A stretch of 64,000 nucleotides of DNA from Triglochin maritima (taxonomy: Eukaryota > Streptophyta > Magnoliopsida > Alismatales > Juncaginaceae): NCBI GenBank assembly GCA_963682175.1, contig OY821787.1, forward strand, positions 17,896,501-17,960,500, given 5' to 3'. The number at the start of each line of letters is the position of its first letter. Positions within the stretch are counted from its first letter, which is position 1. Below the pieces are notes generated by a model, which was not told the origin of the DNA, did not search any database, and was given only the letters and a program-made list of their open reading frames with translations. Positions 34,608 to 47,475 of the stretch are shown here, in pieces. A program made the translations under genes and the position numbers.

Positions 34608-37598
34608 ATGGCTGCTAATTTCCGTGAGGAGGAGCAGTTGCTGGACCCACCTGTTCGACCAGTGCTTCCAGTTGTCGTTCCCATACCTCTACGTGATCGA
34701 TGCTACCCGAGCCGTACAGCTCTACCCTCATGCATCGCATTACCAGAGGCTAATGGGAACCATTTTGAGGTTAAGCCTCAGTTTATCTCCATGCTCCCTC
34801 ATTTCACTGGGAAAGGTGACCCCTATATCTTTCTCAGGGAATTTGAGGAGGTCTGTGCTATGTTCAAGCTGCAACAACTTAGCACAGACTCCATCCATCT
34901 TAGGCTCGTTCCTTTTGCACTAAAGGATGACGCCAAGAAGTGGTTGTAGAGCAACCAGGCGAATTCATTTAAGACTTGGGATGAGTTTCAATCTGCATTC
35001 CTCAAGAAGTACTTTCCTAATCATCGGACTCAAAAATTGAGGAACGAAATCAATTCGTTCTATCAACATGAGACCGAACCATTTCATGCATATCTTGAGA
35101 GGTTCAAAGAGCTACTATCCTCGTGCCCTCACCATGGCATTGAGTTGTGGCGTCTTTGTCAGATTGTGTATGAGGGTCTTCACATCCCGTCCAGAACGCT
35201 CCTTGAGTCCATGTGTCAAGGAGAGTTCTTGGGAAAGGATGAAAGGGAGGCATGGGCCTTCCTAGAAGACCTCGCTGAGAAAACCATGCAGTGGGAGAGT
35301 GTGAGGGAACCACCTGCATCATCTAGTATAGGAGCGAGGATCGCGAATGCAAACTCAACTAGATCGGGTACCGCATTTGCTATCGATACCACTACGGCCA
35401 CCGAGGCACGCATGGCGGCCTTAATGCGCCGTATGGACTCGATTGAGCTCCAAAACCAACAAAGTGCACCTCACATGTCTACATCTGGTCCAGTTCCCTG
35501 TCATTCATGTGGTAGGATAGGTCATGTAGAAAGCGAGTGTGAGTCCATTCCTCCTGAGATGGAGCGTGTCAACGCCGTCTATGATAGAGCCAGGAATGAC
35601 CCATACTCATCATCTTATAATCCTGGATGGAGGAACCACCCCAATTTTTCATGGAACCAAACTAATGCCCCGGGTGGTCCTCCAAACTCCTCGAGACCAC
35701 CTTACCAATCACACCAACCTCCCATGCATGCGCATTCCTATCAGCCACCCCAAGCACAAACCACCAATCAATCGGGTTTCCCAAATTCCAATAATATGGA
35801 AACCCGATTCAATTCGCTTGAGACCTTGACTCGTGGACTTGAAAACTCAATGAAAAATTTTATGTCAACCACGAGTCAAGTTCTCACTTCAAATCAGCAG
35901 ACCATCAAATCTCTAGAGCTTCAGATGGGCCAATTGGCTCAGTCTGTACATGAAAGAGAGAGAGGGTCTTTTCCTAGCCAGCCTGAGGCTAACCCACGTG
36001 TGTACCAGCAACAACACATGCAAAATGAGAATGTGGTCCCTCGGGGGAGGCAAGTGAACCATGTGGAGGAACCTGTTCACCATGTCAATTCCATTGTTAC
36101 CTTAAGGAATGGAAAACAGGTTGACAATCACATTTCCTTGCCACACCCACCACCATCTATGCAGCCCCTCAGTGGGAATGGTGGTGAAGAAGAAGCTGAG
36201 GGTGAGGGTAATACACCAAAGCTTTCTTCTCAGGCACAGCAGAAAACCTACCTGCCAAAAGCTCCCTATCCAAGTAGGTTAAACAAAAAACAGAGTGACA
36301 ACATGGACAAGATAGTAGAGGTGTTTAAGCAAGTAAAGGTTAACATCCCCTTGTTGGATGTCATCCAACAAATACCTCAATATGCCAAAGTGTTGAAGGA
36401 TCTCTGCACAACCAAGAGGAAGACCAATGTTCCTAAGAAAGCATTCTTGGCTGCAAATATCAGCTCACTTTTGTCCAATCCCACCTACACAAAATACAAG
36501 GACCCTGGGTGTCCTACTATTCAGTGTACGATAGGGGACACTAGACTGAGCAATGTTTTGCTTGATTTAGGATCGGCGGTCAACCTCCTCCCATTCTCTG
36601 TTTATCAACAGTTGAACTTGGGAGAATTGAAACCAACTAAGATCACCCTCCAATTAGCGGATAGATCCATTCGTATTCCCATGGGGATTATCGAGGACGT
36701 GCTTATCAAAGTTGGAGATTTTATATTTCCAGTCGATTTTGTTGTCCTCGATACCAATCCTGTTGCGAACACCCACTCTCAAATACCTTTGATTTTGGGT
36801 AGACCATTTCTGGCAACCTCCAATGCCTTGATTAATTGTAGAAATGGTCTCATGAAGCTCTCATTCGGTAACATGAGTGCCGAGTTTCATGTGTTCAACT
36901 CTGGTAGGCAACAGGAACCCATGGATGAACCTTTAAATCTAAATCTCATCCGCCAATTGGAGAAAGCACCACAAAATCAACGAACACCCCTAACCGCAAT
37001 GCAACCCATTGAGAATGTTCGTGGGCCCAGCGAAGACTCATTGCCTGTCTTTGCAATGCAACAGAGTGAGCTGGCCTCGAACATGAATGTCCAAAGGGAG
37101 TGTTCGTTGCATGATTCAGTTGAGAGTACTAGTGAGGGTGAGACACCTCATCATATGCCTATGCCAGAAGGTGTCTCTACCTCATGTCCCATGGCCATTG
37201 AGCCATTTGAGCTTCATTTTGACTCCAACAAGGACCCACCTATGACCGAGCTTATGCTTGATGATCTAAATGATGGTGGGAGGTCCTTGTTGGATGACTT
37301 GGGGAGAAGCCCCATTCTTAGTGATGCATGTCTGCTGCATCCATCGAATGAGCTTGAGGAACTCATTCTGATGCACCCGCCTATTGGTTGGAGGGTTTTC
37401 TTCGATGAGCAATTAAACCCTAGTGAGGCAACACAACTTCATTCTTTGTTGCCCACACCCAACCAATATCATGAGGGGTTTGAGCCTTTCAGCTTTGACC
37501 TTTCACCCCTCATGACACCTCAGAGTACCAGTGGAGTTTGCCCATCTCGGCAAGTCTCTGGTCCTCCTGACTTGATGTTCTCATTTGATGTTCCTTGA
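34608..37598 (+). pseudogene. G3 gag-protease with novel C-terminal module, internal stop
   Basis: One frame, broken only by TAG at 34947-34949. The ATG at 34608 (MAANFREEE) is the likely start; the frame is open further up to 34401. Domains: Retrotrans_gag capsid (FTGKGDPYIFLREFEEVC, HLRLVPFALKDDAKKWL, stop, FPNHRTQKLRNEINSFYQ), CCHC knuckle CHSCGRIGHVESEC near 35498, and protease with LLDLGSAVNLLPFSVYQQ and PLILGRPFLATSNALI. After the protease the frame continues for about 240 codons with no RT. That tail has CPMAIEPFELHFDSNKDPP, LMHPPIGWRVFFDE and EPFSFDL, all shared with G2. It ends at 37596-37598. DLG is normal for this protease group. Confidence 0.9.
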
Positions 37599-39186
37599 CC
37601 AAATGATTATGAGAATATCTTGGTTGATGTATATATCTTTAAAAAAAACAACAAAAAAGAAAAAGAAAAAGTGTGTAATAAAAGACTCCTTCAGTGAGCA
37701 TCGATTGTTGTGGGCCCCAACCCTTGTGTACTTGGGCCCAATTTCTTCACGTCTTTATCTCCCTTCTCCAGCTTCTCACAGGTTTTGAGGGAATTTGGGT
37801 TTGTGTCCATCAACATGACCCTGAACGTCCCTTTGTACTTCATGTTGGTGAGATCTTTCCTTTTTCATGCATGTATCCATGTAGTATCTTGTTCACATTC
37901 ATTGAGGACAATGCATGAAGTAGGTGTGGGGGGGTGTTTTACGTGTGTACATAGTCGAGTCTTTTTCCTTTGGTTTTATTTTCTTTTGTTTGCATTGTTA
38001 GGGTCATGTTAGTGTGCCGCATTTAATATCGATATATCTGCTTGCCATGATCCTTGGGTGACATGTCTTCTTTTGCTTGCCGAGTGCTTTAAAATTTTCA
38101 CATTTCTTTCAAAATCTTCATGTGTTTGTGAAAGAAAATGTTTTTGTGGGTTTTGCGTGTGTTTAGCATGTGCAAAACCGTTGAGAGGCAAAGTAAAAAG
38201 AAAGCTCCCAAAATTGTCTTGAACTTGATGCATTAGGATTTTTGGTTTACTGGCTTTAGGTCTTATCGAGTCGTTAGGATGCACCTCGGTTTTCCCTCGG
38301 GGGGCGTGTAATCATAGGGTTTCAGTACTCAAACATTTAAAGAAGTCCACCCTGAACCTAGTGAGTCAAATAATTCGTGTCTGTTAGTATAAGGAAGTTT
38401 GTCGTAGTCAAGGGCCCTTAATCTCTTTTTGTGAAACTTAAGTGTAGGGGTTTTGGTTCCCATATAGATAAATAAGTGGTGTTCTCTCTTCTCGCACGGC
38501 TCCTATCACTCGGGAAAGTAGGTCTGAGGGGACTTTGTGCCTGGTGCTTTCGAGTCATCTGACTTGGGATGCACCGACCGAACTCCCGTTACACGGGTGG
38601 TAGGGATCGCCCTATGTGGAGATTTGGGGGAAGGTGTACGTGATAGTGTAAGTCCTCATAGGCAATGATGCACGAAACCTGACCCTGGGAGAATCAAACA
38701 CCAACCAATAAATGCTCCAAAGAAAAAGAAAAAAAAGAAGAAAAAAAAAGAAAAAAGAGAGTCAAATAAGAACCAAAATGGACTTTACACGTTGTATTAC
38801 ATTCAGAAGTTAAGGTTGCCCATGTCTTTCACTTAATTCCTTAGTTAACTCTCACGAATAACTCATTAGTCTAGGTGTGTGGACCGATTACATATATAGA
38901 GTCGACCCGTAGTATTACCGCATCCCATGATCGACAAAATAAGTCCAACGAGTCGTGTAGCTAGATTGATTAATGCATCTTGTTCGGATTTTGTGGGTAT
39001 ATCCGCTGAAAACCCTCAGGAGACAACACTCCTCCTCCTTGGCGACAAGGAGGTTTAACGGCTTGTTGCACGTGCTAAGTGCAACCGTGATTCCTACGAA
39101 AGTGAGTTAGGATTTCTTGTTTTTTCGTATGCTTTTCTCTTTCATTATTTTGCTCGGGACTAGCAAAAGTTAGGTGTGGGGGTATT
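37599..39186 (+). other. G3 3' untranslated region and polypurine tracts
   Basis: 1588 bases, conserved in order with G2 (48949-50571). An A-rich start (aaagaaaaag) is followed by aataaaagactccttcagtg. A run aggtgtgggggggtgttt at 37921-37938 resembles the true polypurine tract gttaggtgtgggggtatt beside the LTR (39169-39186). Short frames on either strand are not conserved as protein. Confidence 0.75.
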
Positions 39187-40599
39187 TGATTGACATCATT
39201 TCATGCTCATATTTGTATCTTATATCCATTATCTTTCACCTAAATAATGCTATGTTACGAGTTTTATGTTTAGTTTTCAGGAATAATTAGGTTTGAAGAG
39301 ATGAAGCATAAAAGGACCCAAAAGCTGGGAAAAAGGATTGGATTGTGAGATCTGAGACCAAGATGCAAAGGAGAAGGACCTGATCGTAAGACAGAGGGAC
39401 CTAAGAGTAAAACTGAATACTTCACACCATTATGGGGAGTATTTTGACAATTCTATTCGGGTCGGAGCTCCAACATGCGAAATAGATGCATCAAATACCA
39501 ACAAAGCCTTCCAGAAAAGCCCACAAGAAATTCCAGAGCGATCCGGACACTGTAGACCGCTAATTAGCGGTCCAAGACCGCTAATTGGCGGTCACTTTTG
39601 GCCCAAATGCGCTCAAATTTCTCCTGGACTTGTATTAATGTTCGTTTAGGCTAGTTTCGGTGTTTGTTTAGTCCCACATCGGGGGATTGTCCCGGTTTGC
39701 CTTTTTCCATGGCTATAAATAGAACTCTTCACCTTCCATTGTAATCACTCCATATTTTAAGTGGCTATTCTTCCTACTAGAAGTGAGGCCTTGAAGCACA
39801 CACTAAAGTAGGAGGATGCTACTTTTAATGTGAGTCATTTTATCAATAAAGTTTTGTGTTTCTTTCATTGTTTATTTTATGCTTCTTTTATTGTTTGTGC
39901 ATGTTTTAGTTTAATCGTCTTTTAATTCTAGCTTAGTTTTAATATGCTTTCTTTCCATAGTTTAATAATTAGTGTAATGTTTAGTGAGTAGTTCCATCCC
40001 CTTTGGGGGGTGGAGTAGATGTACATACATGCATTAGAGAATGGGATGAATGCTTTATTTTTGATGTGTTGATAAAACATGAATGTATGCTTGCTTGTTT
40101 AGGATAGAATTTATAACTTGATGAGTTTTGCCAAAATGATTAGACACCTCTCATGCTTGTTTAGGTTCTGAAATAAACACCTTGCATATGTAAATGTTAA
40201 TCAACTAAGTTGGTGAATAGATTGATAGGTTTTGCCATAACATTTAGACACTTCCTATGCTTGATAAACACCACCTTCATGTGCTTAAAGAATGTATTCT
40301 ACACCCACCTCTTTGCTTGTGTGCACTCACTCCACCCCTTAGGGGTTTTCCATTCCTGAAATTCCAGCATTCTTGTTTTGTTCTTAGCTTAGTTCTTATT
40401 TCATCGTTTGTTTGCTTCTTTAACATTTCATACTTCTTAGAGTAGTTTAGTGTAGAGTAGCGTAAACAACTTTCTCCCCCTATTTTTCGCCACTTGATTT
40501 TGTACAAGCAAGAGACTACTCACCTCCCTGAGGACGACCCGTACTTGCCACCGCTTCATCGCGGCCGTGCACTTGCGGTTTAATATAAAAAGTTCAACA
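39187..40599 (+). repeat. G3 3' LTR
   Basis: 1413 bases. Palindrome pair at 39555-39593, TATA box ctataaata at 39713-39721, end AAAGTTCAACA, then target duplication gttct. Confidence 0.95.
39713..39721 (+). promoter_or_regulatory. G3 TATA box (3' LTR copy)
   Basis: ctataaatagaactcttcac, also found in the solo LTR (29343) and as tataaata in G2 LTRs (45311, 51100). About 120 bases downstream of the palindrome pair. Confidence 0.7.
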
Positions 40600-40604
40600 G
40601 TTCT

Positions 40605-40911
40605 CCTTGCGGTCTTTCATTTGTATCTCATATGTCATGAGACTACCCATAAGCTCCTTGACCGATAATTTTGTGAGATATTGTGCTTCTTCGATAGTGG
40701 TCGTCTTCTCCTCTCAATCGTCGGTGAGTGACCAGAGAATCTTTTGAGTCATTTCTCCATTGCTAAAATCTTTGCCAAGTGCTTTGAGAGAGTTAATTGT
40801 CTTAGTGAAGCGAGTGTGCATCTCGCTTATGTTCTCACTGGATTGCATACGAAAGAGTTCATATTTATGCATAAGCAAATTAATCCTAGTTTCTAATGTA
40901 TGCATATGCAC
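40605..40911 (-). pseudogene. C3 gag, middle part (UBN2)
   Basis: The minus strand reads LETRINLLMHKYELFRMQ, NISEMHTRFTKTINSLKALG and then ILWSLTD, followed by KELMGSLMTYEIQMKDRKE. This is the heart of the UBN2 gag fold of copia. One stop or frame change near 40713 breaks it. It joins 31962 across G3 and is cut from its N-terminus by the LINE. Confidence 0.85.
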
Positions 40912-40999
40912 TTTTTTTGCAAAGCAAAAGGGAGCCATGGCCACGAAGTTCCATTAATGTGTAAACTATTATATACAACCTACAAAATTTAGCAATAAA

Positions 41000-43900
41000 C
41001 TACGGGGGCCCATGCTATCTACATGCCCGGCCTTCAAGTTACCTTGAGTCTAAGACTCATACAATTATACCCCTAGATCACTCTAGCACGCTTGTGTTCC
41101 TATTTCCATATTTCTTTGAAAGCTCTCACATCATCAACGTCCCCAACTAGGTCCTTCATTTGCGAACCTATGACCCACACGGTATCTTTTACCAAGCACA
41201 CAACATCGGAATGGTGCCTGTTTTCTTGGTAAAAAATTTGTCGATTCCGCTCCAACTAGCATTCATGGATCGTCGTGCTAAATGTTAACTTTATTGTTGT
41301 CATGTTTACCTGGCCCCCTTCACTTGCTGTAGATAGTTTGCCTCTTCATTGAGCGGGCTTCCTATGACGGTGCTCAGCCCCAACACGTGGAGTATGCTCG
41401 TCCACACCTCCCTCGTAAATAGGCACATGCAAAATAGATGTCCCATGTCCTCCTCTTCTACATTACACAATGAACATTACGGCCTATGATGCGCTCCCCT
41501 TGCCTTCATCATTTTCTTAGTCAACGACCGGCTATGCAGCGCACGCCACGCGGTTATGGCATGCTTTGGGACATGGTTCTTCAACCAAATGAGCTTGCTC
41601 CATCCCACGACTGCCTTTCTTGGTGCAACCTATGACCATGCCTCCTTTAATGTGAGAACTTCCTTCCTTGCATCCAGCCTAATGGGCATGTCCTGACCAC
41701 CATGTATTGGCGTCGCCATAATCCTCGGCCATAGCTCCAACATTTTCACCGAACACAGTGGAGGAAGGTTCCATGTGCCATTCCTAATGTAGTGGGCCAC
41801 AAGCGTATCCTTTGGCATGCCAACATCATAGTGCAGTCGTGCACCCCACTTCTCACATTTGAACGGTTTACCAAACAAAGGGTCAAGGAAGAATCATATA
41901 TTCTTGCCATTGCCAATTCGAATCCGTATGTGCTACCAGGCAACATGACGCATCCTCAGAATACCTCTCCATGCCCACAAGCAAGTCGAGGGTGGGCGTG
42001 CTAGCCAAATTTTTCGGTTGCCCAAGTATTTCTATCGCATGCACCTGATCCATAGTGACGCATCATCAACCACGATCATCCACAATAGTTGTAATAGCCC
42101 AACATCATTCCAATCTTCAAGCCTTCGCAACCCCAAGCCACCCTCACCCTTAGGCAAGCAAATATCCTTCCATGCTACCGCCACCCACTTCTTAGCTCCT
42201 CCCCCACACGAAGTGGATCATGGGGCTTTCCATTTCCTTTAGCACTGACATGGGGAGAAGGAAAGCGGACGTCCAGTAAACACTATAGGATACCAATACG
42301 CTTTGCACCAACTTAACTCTGCCAGTCATGGGCAGGAAGCTTTGCTTCCAGGTGCTTAGCTTTGCCCTCAGCTTGGCCACCAACCCCGCACAATGGTGTT
42401 TCCCAAGTCGGTAAACAGTGGGAGTCCAAGGTAGGTAACTGGGAATTCTGATCTTTCAATCCCTAGGTGGCCGCATGTCCAGCTGCCATGCGTCACATTT
42501 CTTCCCAAGAACACTTGACTCTTGGTTGTGTTCAGTGCAGCCCCGAGCCTTCAGAAAATGTGGCTAAGATCTCCTTGATTACCAGTGCATTCTTTTTGGT
42601 AGAATTGGCAAAGAGCAAAACGTCATGAGCGAATAGAAGGTGGGAAACCTGTAAGTTGCCACATTCAACCGGTTCGAGCCTCCCATTTGTAGCAGCCTCC
42701 TTGATCATTCGGCTAAGGATCTCCATACAAAGGACGAAAAGATAAGGGGCTATTGGGTCACCTTGCCGTAAACCATTTGTTGCCTTGAAGGGTAGTGAGT
42801 TAGCTCCGTTTACTGTCACAACAAAAGACACCCAAACACACGCCATTATCAAGCATTGCCAATGTTCCGGGAAGCAAAACCGCTTGAGGACCTCCAGGAG
42901 GAAACTCCATGAGACCGAATTGTACACTTTCCTCAAGTCTAGCTTCAAACACATACTTGCTGAGCCGTGGTCAACATGCATATTGTGGCAGATTTCACGG
43001 GCAAATAAGATGTTGTCGCTAATACCTCTCCCATGATTGAACGCGTTTTGCTCCTCTCGCCTATCAACTGGGGTAGGACAGTCTTCAAACGATTGCCCAA
43101 GACCTTAGATATGTACCGACAGAGCATATTGCAAAGGGGGATTGGCCGGTAATCATCCACCATTATGGGTGTAGCCTTCTTTGGGATCAGCATGATAGAA
43201 GTGTAGTTGACTTGGGCACAGAGCTTCTATGCATGAAGTCGTCCACCACCTTGAACATGTCCTTCTTCACCACACCCCACGAAGCATTAAAAAACTTCAC
43301 ATTGAAGCCATCGGGACCGGGAGCCTTATCCACATTAAAGTGTACCACCACATCCTCAAGTTCCTTTATATCAAGGGCCACTACAAGGCTCCTTGCCTCG
43401 TCTGGAGTTAGTTAGGGTGTGCGAACGGAGATGGATATCGGGGCAACATGAGAATCCATTAGCAAACAAGTTAGAAAAATGACGTTGAAACAGCTCATGA
43501 ATCACGCTCTCCTCCTCCACAATCTCTCCATTTTCCCTCACTAGCCTCACACTGTTGGTGGTTCTCCTCACTCTAAAGGAAGCATGGAAGAATCGAGAGT
43601 TCTGATCTCCCTCCCTTAACCACCGCACCCTCGATTTCTACCTCAGCAACGATTCCTCTCTAGACAAAGTCAACTGCAACTCATCCTTGTAAGCTTGCTC
43701 CTGGTCGTAGAGGGAAGAGTCTTCCGGGGCCTCCCGCCTATTAAGCCTCACTTGCGCAAGCCTTTGTTAGGCCTCCCTCACCCGTTCTTCAACATGTCCA
43801 AACCTCTCCTCGCTCCAGATTTTGAGTGTCGTCTTGACCTTGTGCATCTTCGCTACAATTCGATACATAGGCTTCCCATCAATAAGCATTTCCCAAGTTG

Positions 43901-44782
43901 GTCGTACCACTTTTGAAAACCCTTCATGCTCACTCCAGAACTTTGCAAACCTGAACATCCTCTTCTTGCATGTGCCCTCATTTTTGGTTGTCAATGTGAG
44001 ATTGGCATGGCCACTAAGGTCCTTCTCCCCAACCACACAAAAGGACTCCAGGAAATCATTATGCCAATCAAGGGACATGAACATGCGGTCTATGCGGGTC
44101 TCAATGCACGCCTTACCTTGGGAGGTGTTCGACCAAGTGAAATCACTTCCCCCGGATGGCACCTCTACGACTCGTAATCTATCGACACAAGTATTAAACT
44201 CCTCCATTGTTGTCCAATTGAACCCGAACCTCCTCTCTTCTCATGGCAACATCGAATGCAATTAAAGTCTCCACAAAAGAGCCACGGGATGACCCCATTT
44301 GGCATCACACGTTCAAGGTCTACCCACAACATGCGCCTCTCCATATGCCCATTTGCTCAATACACCGCCGAGATAGCCAGCAATTTCCCACTGTCCCTTT
44401 CAATCCCTTCTAAGTGTAGTAGTTGTGGGGTTTCAAAGGTAACCTGAAGGCTCACCTTCTGTTCATTCCACAATACAAGGATACGCATCGAGTCCATTAT
44501 CAAATTATTTGCCGCTCAATTATGCGCCCAAATCGCTTTCCGAAAGCACTCGAGTTTCTTCAACTTTACCTTATGTTCCATGAGGCATATGATGTCAGCT
44601 TAAGCCTCCTTTATCCATCCGCTTATCATGTGTGCGTGGCCGGGGAGGTTTGCTCGACGCACATTCCACGCGAGTATAATCATGGCTTCGGAAGAGGGAA
44701 GTGAGTCCCCTTGCAACCTCGGTTTGATTTTTGCTGCTCCAATCTCAAAGACACACGCTTGATGGTCACCGGCTGCGTGATA
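41000..44782 (-). pseudogene. LINE ORF2: endonuclease, reverse transcriptase, zf-RVT
   Basis: From high to low coordinates: endonuclease start IILAWNVRRANLPG near 44680, VIPWLFCGDFNCI near 44250-44300, SDFTWSN and ETRIDRMF near 44070-44160. RT follows with VDKAPGPDGFNVKFF (about 43300), LIPKKATPIMVDDYRPI (43150-43190), LRQGDPIAPYLFVLCMEIL (about 42720) and LLFAHDVLLFAN (about 42600-42640). FAHD replaces FADD: the first catalytic Asp is His (codon 42625-42627). The thumb region (KLSTWKQSFLPMTGRVKLVQ, 42300-42370) and a zf-RVT-like end (about 41470-41620) follow. Frame changes and stops near 41630, 42190, 43190, 43390 and 43700 kill it. Confidence 0.85.
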
Positions 44783-46342
44783 TGATTGACATCATTTCAT
44801 GCTCATATTTGTATCTTATATCCATTATCTTACACCTAAGCAATGCTACGTGACGAGTTTTATGTTTAGTTTTCAGGAATAAAGAGGTTTGAAGAGAAGA
44901 GCCATGAAAGGACCCAAAAGCTGGGAAAAAGGACTGAATGGTGAGATCTAGGGACCAAGATGCAAGGGAGAAGGACCTGAATGTAAGACAGAAGGACCTA
45001 AGGGCAAAACAGAATACTCCACACCATCATGGGGAGTATTTTACCAATTCTATTCGGGTCAGAGCTCCAACAAGTCGAGTAACCGCATCAAAGACCAACA
45101 ATACCAGAAAGCAAAGCCCACAACAAATTCCAACACGATCCGACAATTTTGGACCGCCAATTGGCGGTCTTGGACCGCTAATTGGCGGTCCATATTGCTC
45201 AGGATCCGTCGAAATTTCACCTGGACTTGTATTAATGTTCGTTTAGGCTATTTTTGGTATTGGTTTGGTCCCACATCGGGGGGTTGTCCCCGATTAGCTT
45301 TTTCCATGCTTATAAATAGAACTCTTCACCTTCCATTGTAATTACCCATTGCTTGGTTGCATTCTCTCTACTAAGGAGTGAGCCTTGAAGCAAAAACTCA
45401 AGGTGGAGAAGAATGCTACCTTCAATGTGAGTCATTTGTTAATAAAATAATTCTTCTAGTTTCTTTTAATCTTGTCCTTTAATTTGTGCATGTTCGTTTA
45501 GTCTTTCCTTTCCTTTTATGTTTCTTTAATGCTTCTTTCCTTCTTAGTTAACTTTCATTTCAGTATTATGCTTTCTTTTGCTAATATAGTTAGTGTAATG
45601 AGTAGTGAGTAGTTCCATCCCCATTTGGGGGTGGAGAAATATGTGATATAATTATGTAGTGTATTAAGTGTGTGTTATTTTTATCCCTTGAGCTTTATAT
45701 GATTTCCATAACCATCTAATGGGTCTCCACTCTTATCTTTGATATGCTAATGCTCTTGAGTGAAGCTTAGTTTATGCTTTGATTAGTGGACCTATTTTAT
45801 GGGGAATGATAAGGTTAGGATATGGATGAAGTTAATATTGGAAACACAAGTTGTAGTGTATGAGCTCTTGTTGCCTTTACCTTAGCTAATGTCTTGTATG
45901 TTTTAATGATGTAGTGAAATCTTAATTCATGTAGAGGCATAGTAGGGTATAGTCTTTATACTTGAGTTCATGTAGCTTCATTCCAACTATTGTCTTGTAT
46001 GTTTTAATGATGTAGTCTTATCTTAATTCATGTGGAGGCTAAGTTGGATGTAGTTTTATGATTTCATGCACTACATGTTGTGAAGAGCTTAATGAACACA
46101 CACACCTACACTTCTTTATGTTCACATTATTTCTCTACCCTCTTTGGGGTTTAGTTTTATAGTTTCTTCTCAATTTCATTTCAGCTTTGTAGTGTAGTTT
46201 AGTGTAACCAACCTTTCTTCCCTTTCTTTACCTCTCGCCTTTGCACAAACCAAGTGTCGACACACCTCCCAGTGGACGACCCGTATTTGCCACCGCTTCA
46301 ACGCGGCCGTGCACTTGCGGTTAAATATAAAACGATCAATCA
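44783..46342 (+). repeat. G2 5' LTR
   Basis: TGATTGACATCATTTC ... AACGATCAATCA. Perfect 18-base palindrome gaccgccaattggcggtc at 45152-45169, near-palindrome at 45173-45190, TATA box tataaata at 45311-45318. The first part (to about 45560) matches the G3 LTR; the later part matches G1 instead, so the LTR is a mosaic of the two types. Confidence 0.95.
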
Positions 46343-46348
46343 AGTTTT

Positions 46349-46366
46349 TGGCGCCGTTGCCGGGGA
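46349..46366 (+). other. G2 primer-binding site (tRNA-Asp)
   Basis: TGGCGCCGTTGCCGGGGA, identical to that of G3, six bases after the LTR. Confidence 0.9.
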
Positions 46367-47475
46367 GGTGCTCTGTCCAGACGTTGGTTTGGGCGATTCG
46401 AGGGGTTTTTAATTTTTTTGTTTCTAGTGTTGTTTAGTTTCAGGGAACCTAAGGATCAAGGGGAGGCTACTGGAGAAGTTTGAGGACCAGAAGCTACAAA
46501 AAGACCGCCAATCAGCGGTCTGGGACCGCCAATTGGCGGCCTGGTGAGCCTCAATTGTTCTCAAATTTGTTCCAGTTGTTATATTGTTCATGTTAGTTAT
46601 CTGGGAGCACAATTTTGCATGCTGTGACTTCTACTTTGCTCCCAGATTTAATTTCAATCCCCTTTAATCAACTTGGACCATAAAACTCAAAGCAAAAGAC
46701 TAGACTTCTTGCCATCTAGGTCATGCATCATTTGTAGACCTTGCATGCATTTGTCTTTTCTTTTCCTTACATTTTGTTGTTGATTGCTGGCGTGAGTTAC
46801 GTGCACCCCGATCTCTCATTCATGCATGTTTCGATCATGCATTAGTTAGTAAGGTGCATCGGGACAAGAGTGAGTTGAGCGTTTGATTGGAGTGATTGAT
46901 TGCTAGATTTAAGCTCAAAACGCTACTAAGGAGGGGCTGTCCCATAAAAGATAAGGTGGGGGATTTCATCACCCTTTCCTTGGCCCCAAAAATCACTCGT
47001 AATAAAGCCTTAACTAAAAGCAAGTAGACATTGGCCCTAAGGAATTCGGACGCACTAGGAGAGTAATCTAGTCGAGACCTTCATGACCTGATCGGCGTTG
47101 CCTACCTTATCGATAGTAGGAGGTACTGGATCTCCGGATTTGGTATCACTTGCTGGGCATTGTGGTCCTCGTTGTAGGGAGGTGAGGCGTGTCAAGGCTA
47201 GTGACCTCGAAGTTAGGCGTCGTCTAGCTTAAGGACACATTGCCTTACATTTTTTGAGTCGTGCTTGCTAGTTAGGCTTCTTCCTGATCCCGTTACCCAC
47301 GCTAGCTTTAGGGATTCTTCCCTTCTCCTCTGAGTCATCTTCTTCTCACCTTCTTCTACGTTATAGTCTCCTCCCCTTTACACTCTCTGGTAGCGTTTTA
47401 GGGTCGAGTCGAGCACTTTTTGCGAGCTTAGTCTCGTGGTGGTGAGAGTGGTCGACTCGAGAGTTGTTTGTTGAG
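46367..47475 (+). other. G2 leader
   Basis: Similar to the G3 leader. Palindrome pair at 46503-46520 and 46524-46541, then the ggtgggggatttcatcacc and tgacctgatcggcgttgcc blocks. No coding match. Confidence 0.75.

Larger units (their letters stand above)
31968..40599 (+). mobile_element. G3: recent non-autonomous Ty3/gypsy (Athila/Tat-like) element
   Basis: 8632 bases with a perfect target duplication gttct (31963-31967 and 40600-40604) inside C3 gag. LTRs are 1413 bases each (31968-33380, 39187-40599) and differ at about ten bases plus two one-base indels by eye. Primer site for tRNA-Asp at 33387, 1 kb leader, one gag-protease frame with an internal stop, a 1.6 kb untranslated 3' region and a polypurine tract. 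There is no RT, RNase H or integrase. The missing pol and high LTR identity mean it moved recently using enzymes from a partner element. Confidence 0.95.

Noticed and set aside
37585..38284. Short frames on both strands after G3 gag
   Set aside because: The G2 counterpart does not keep them as protein; the DNA itself is what is conserved.
43212..44704. Plus-strand frames across the LINE
   Set aside because: Shadows of minus-strand endonuclease and RT; the motifs are all on the minus strand.
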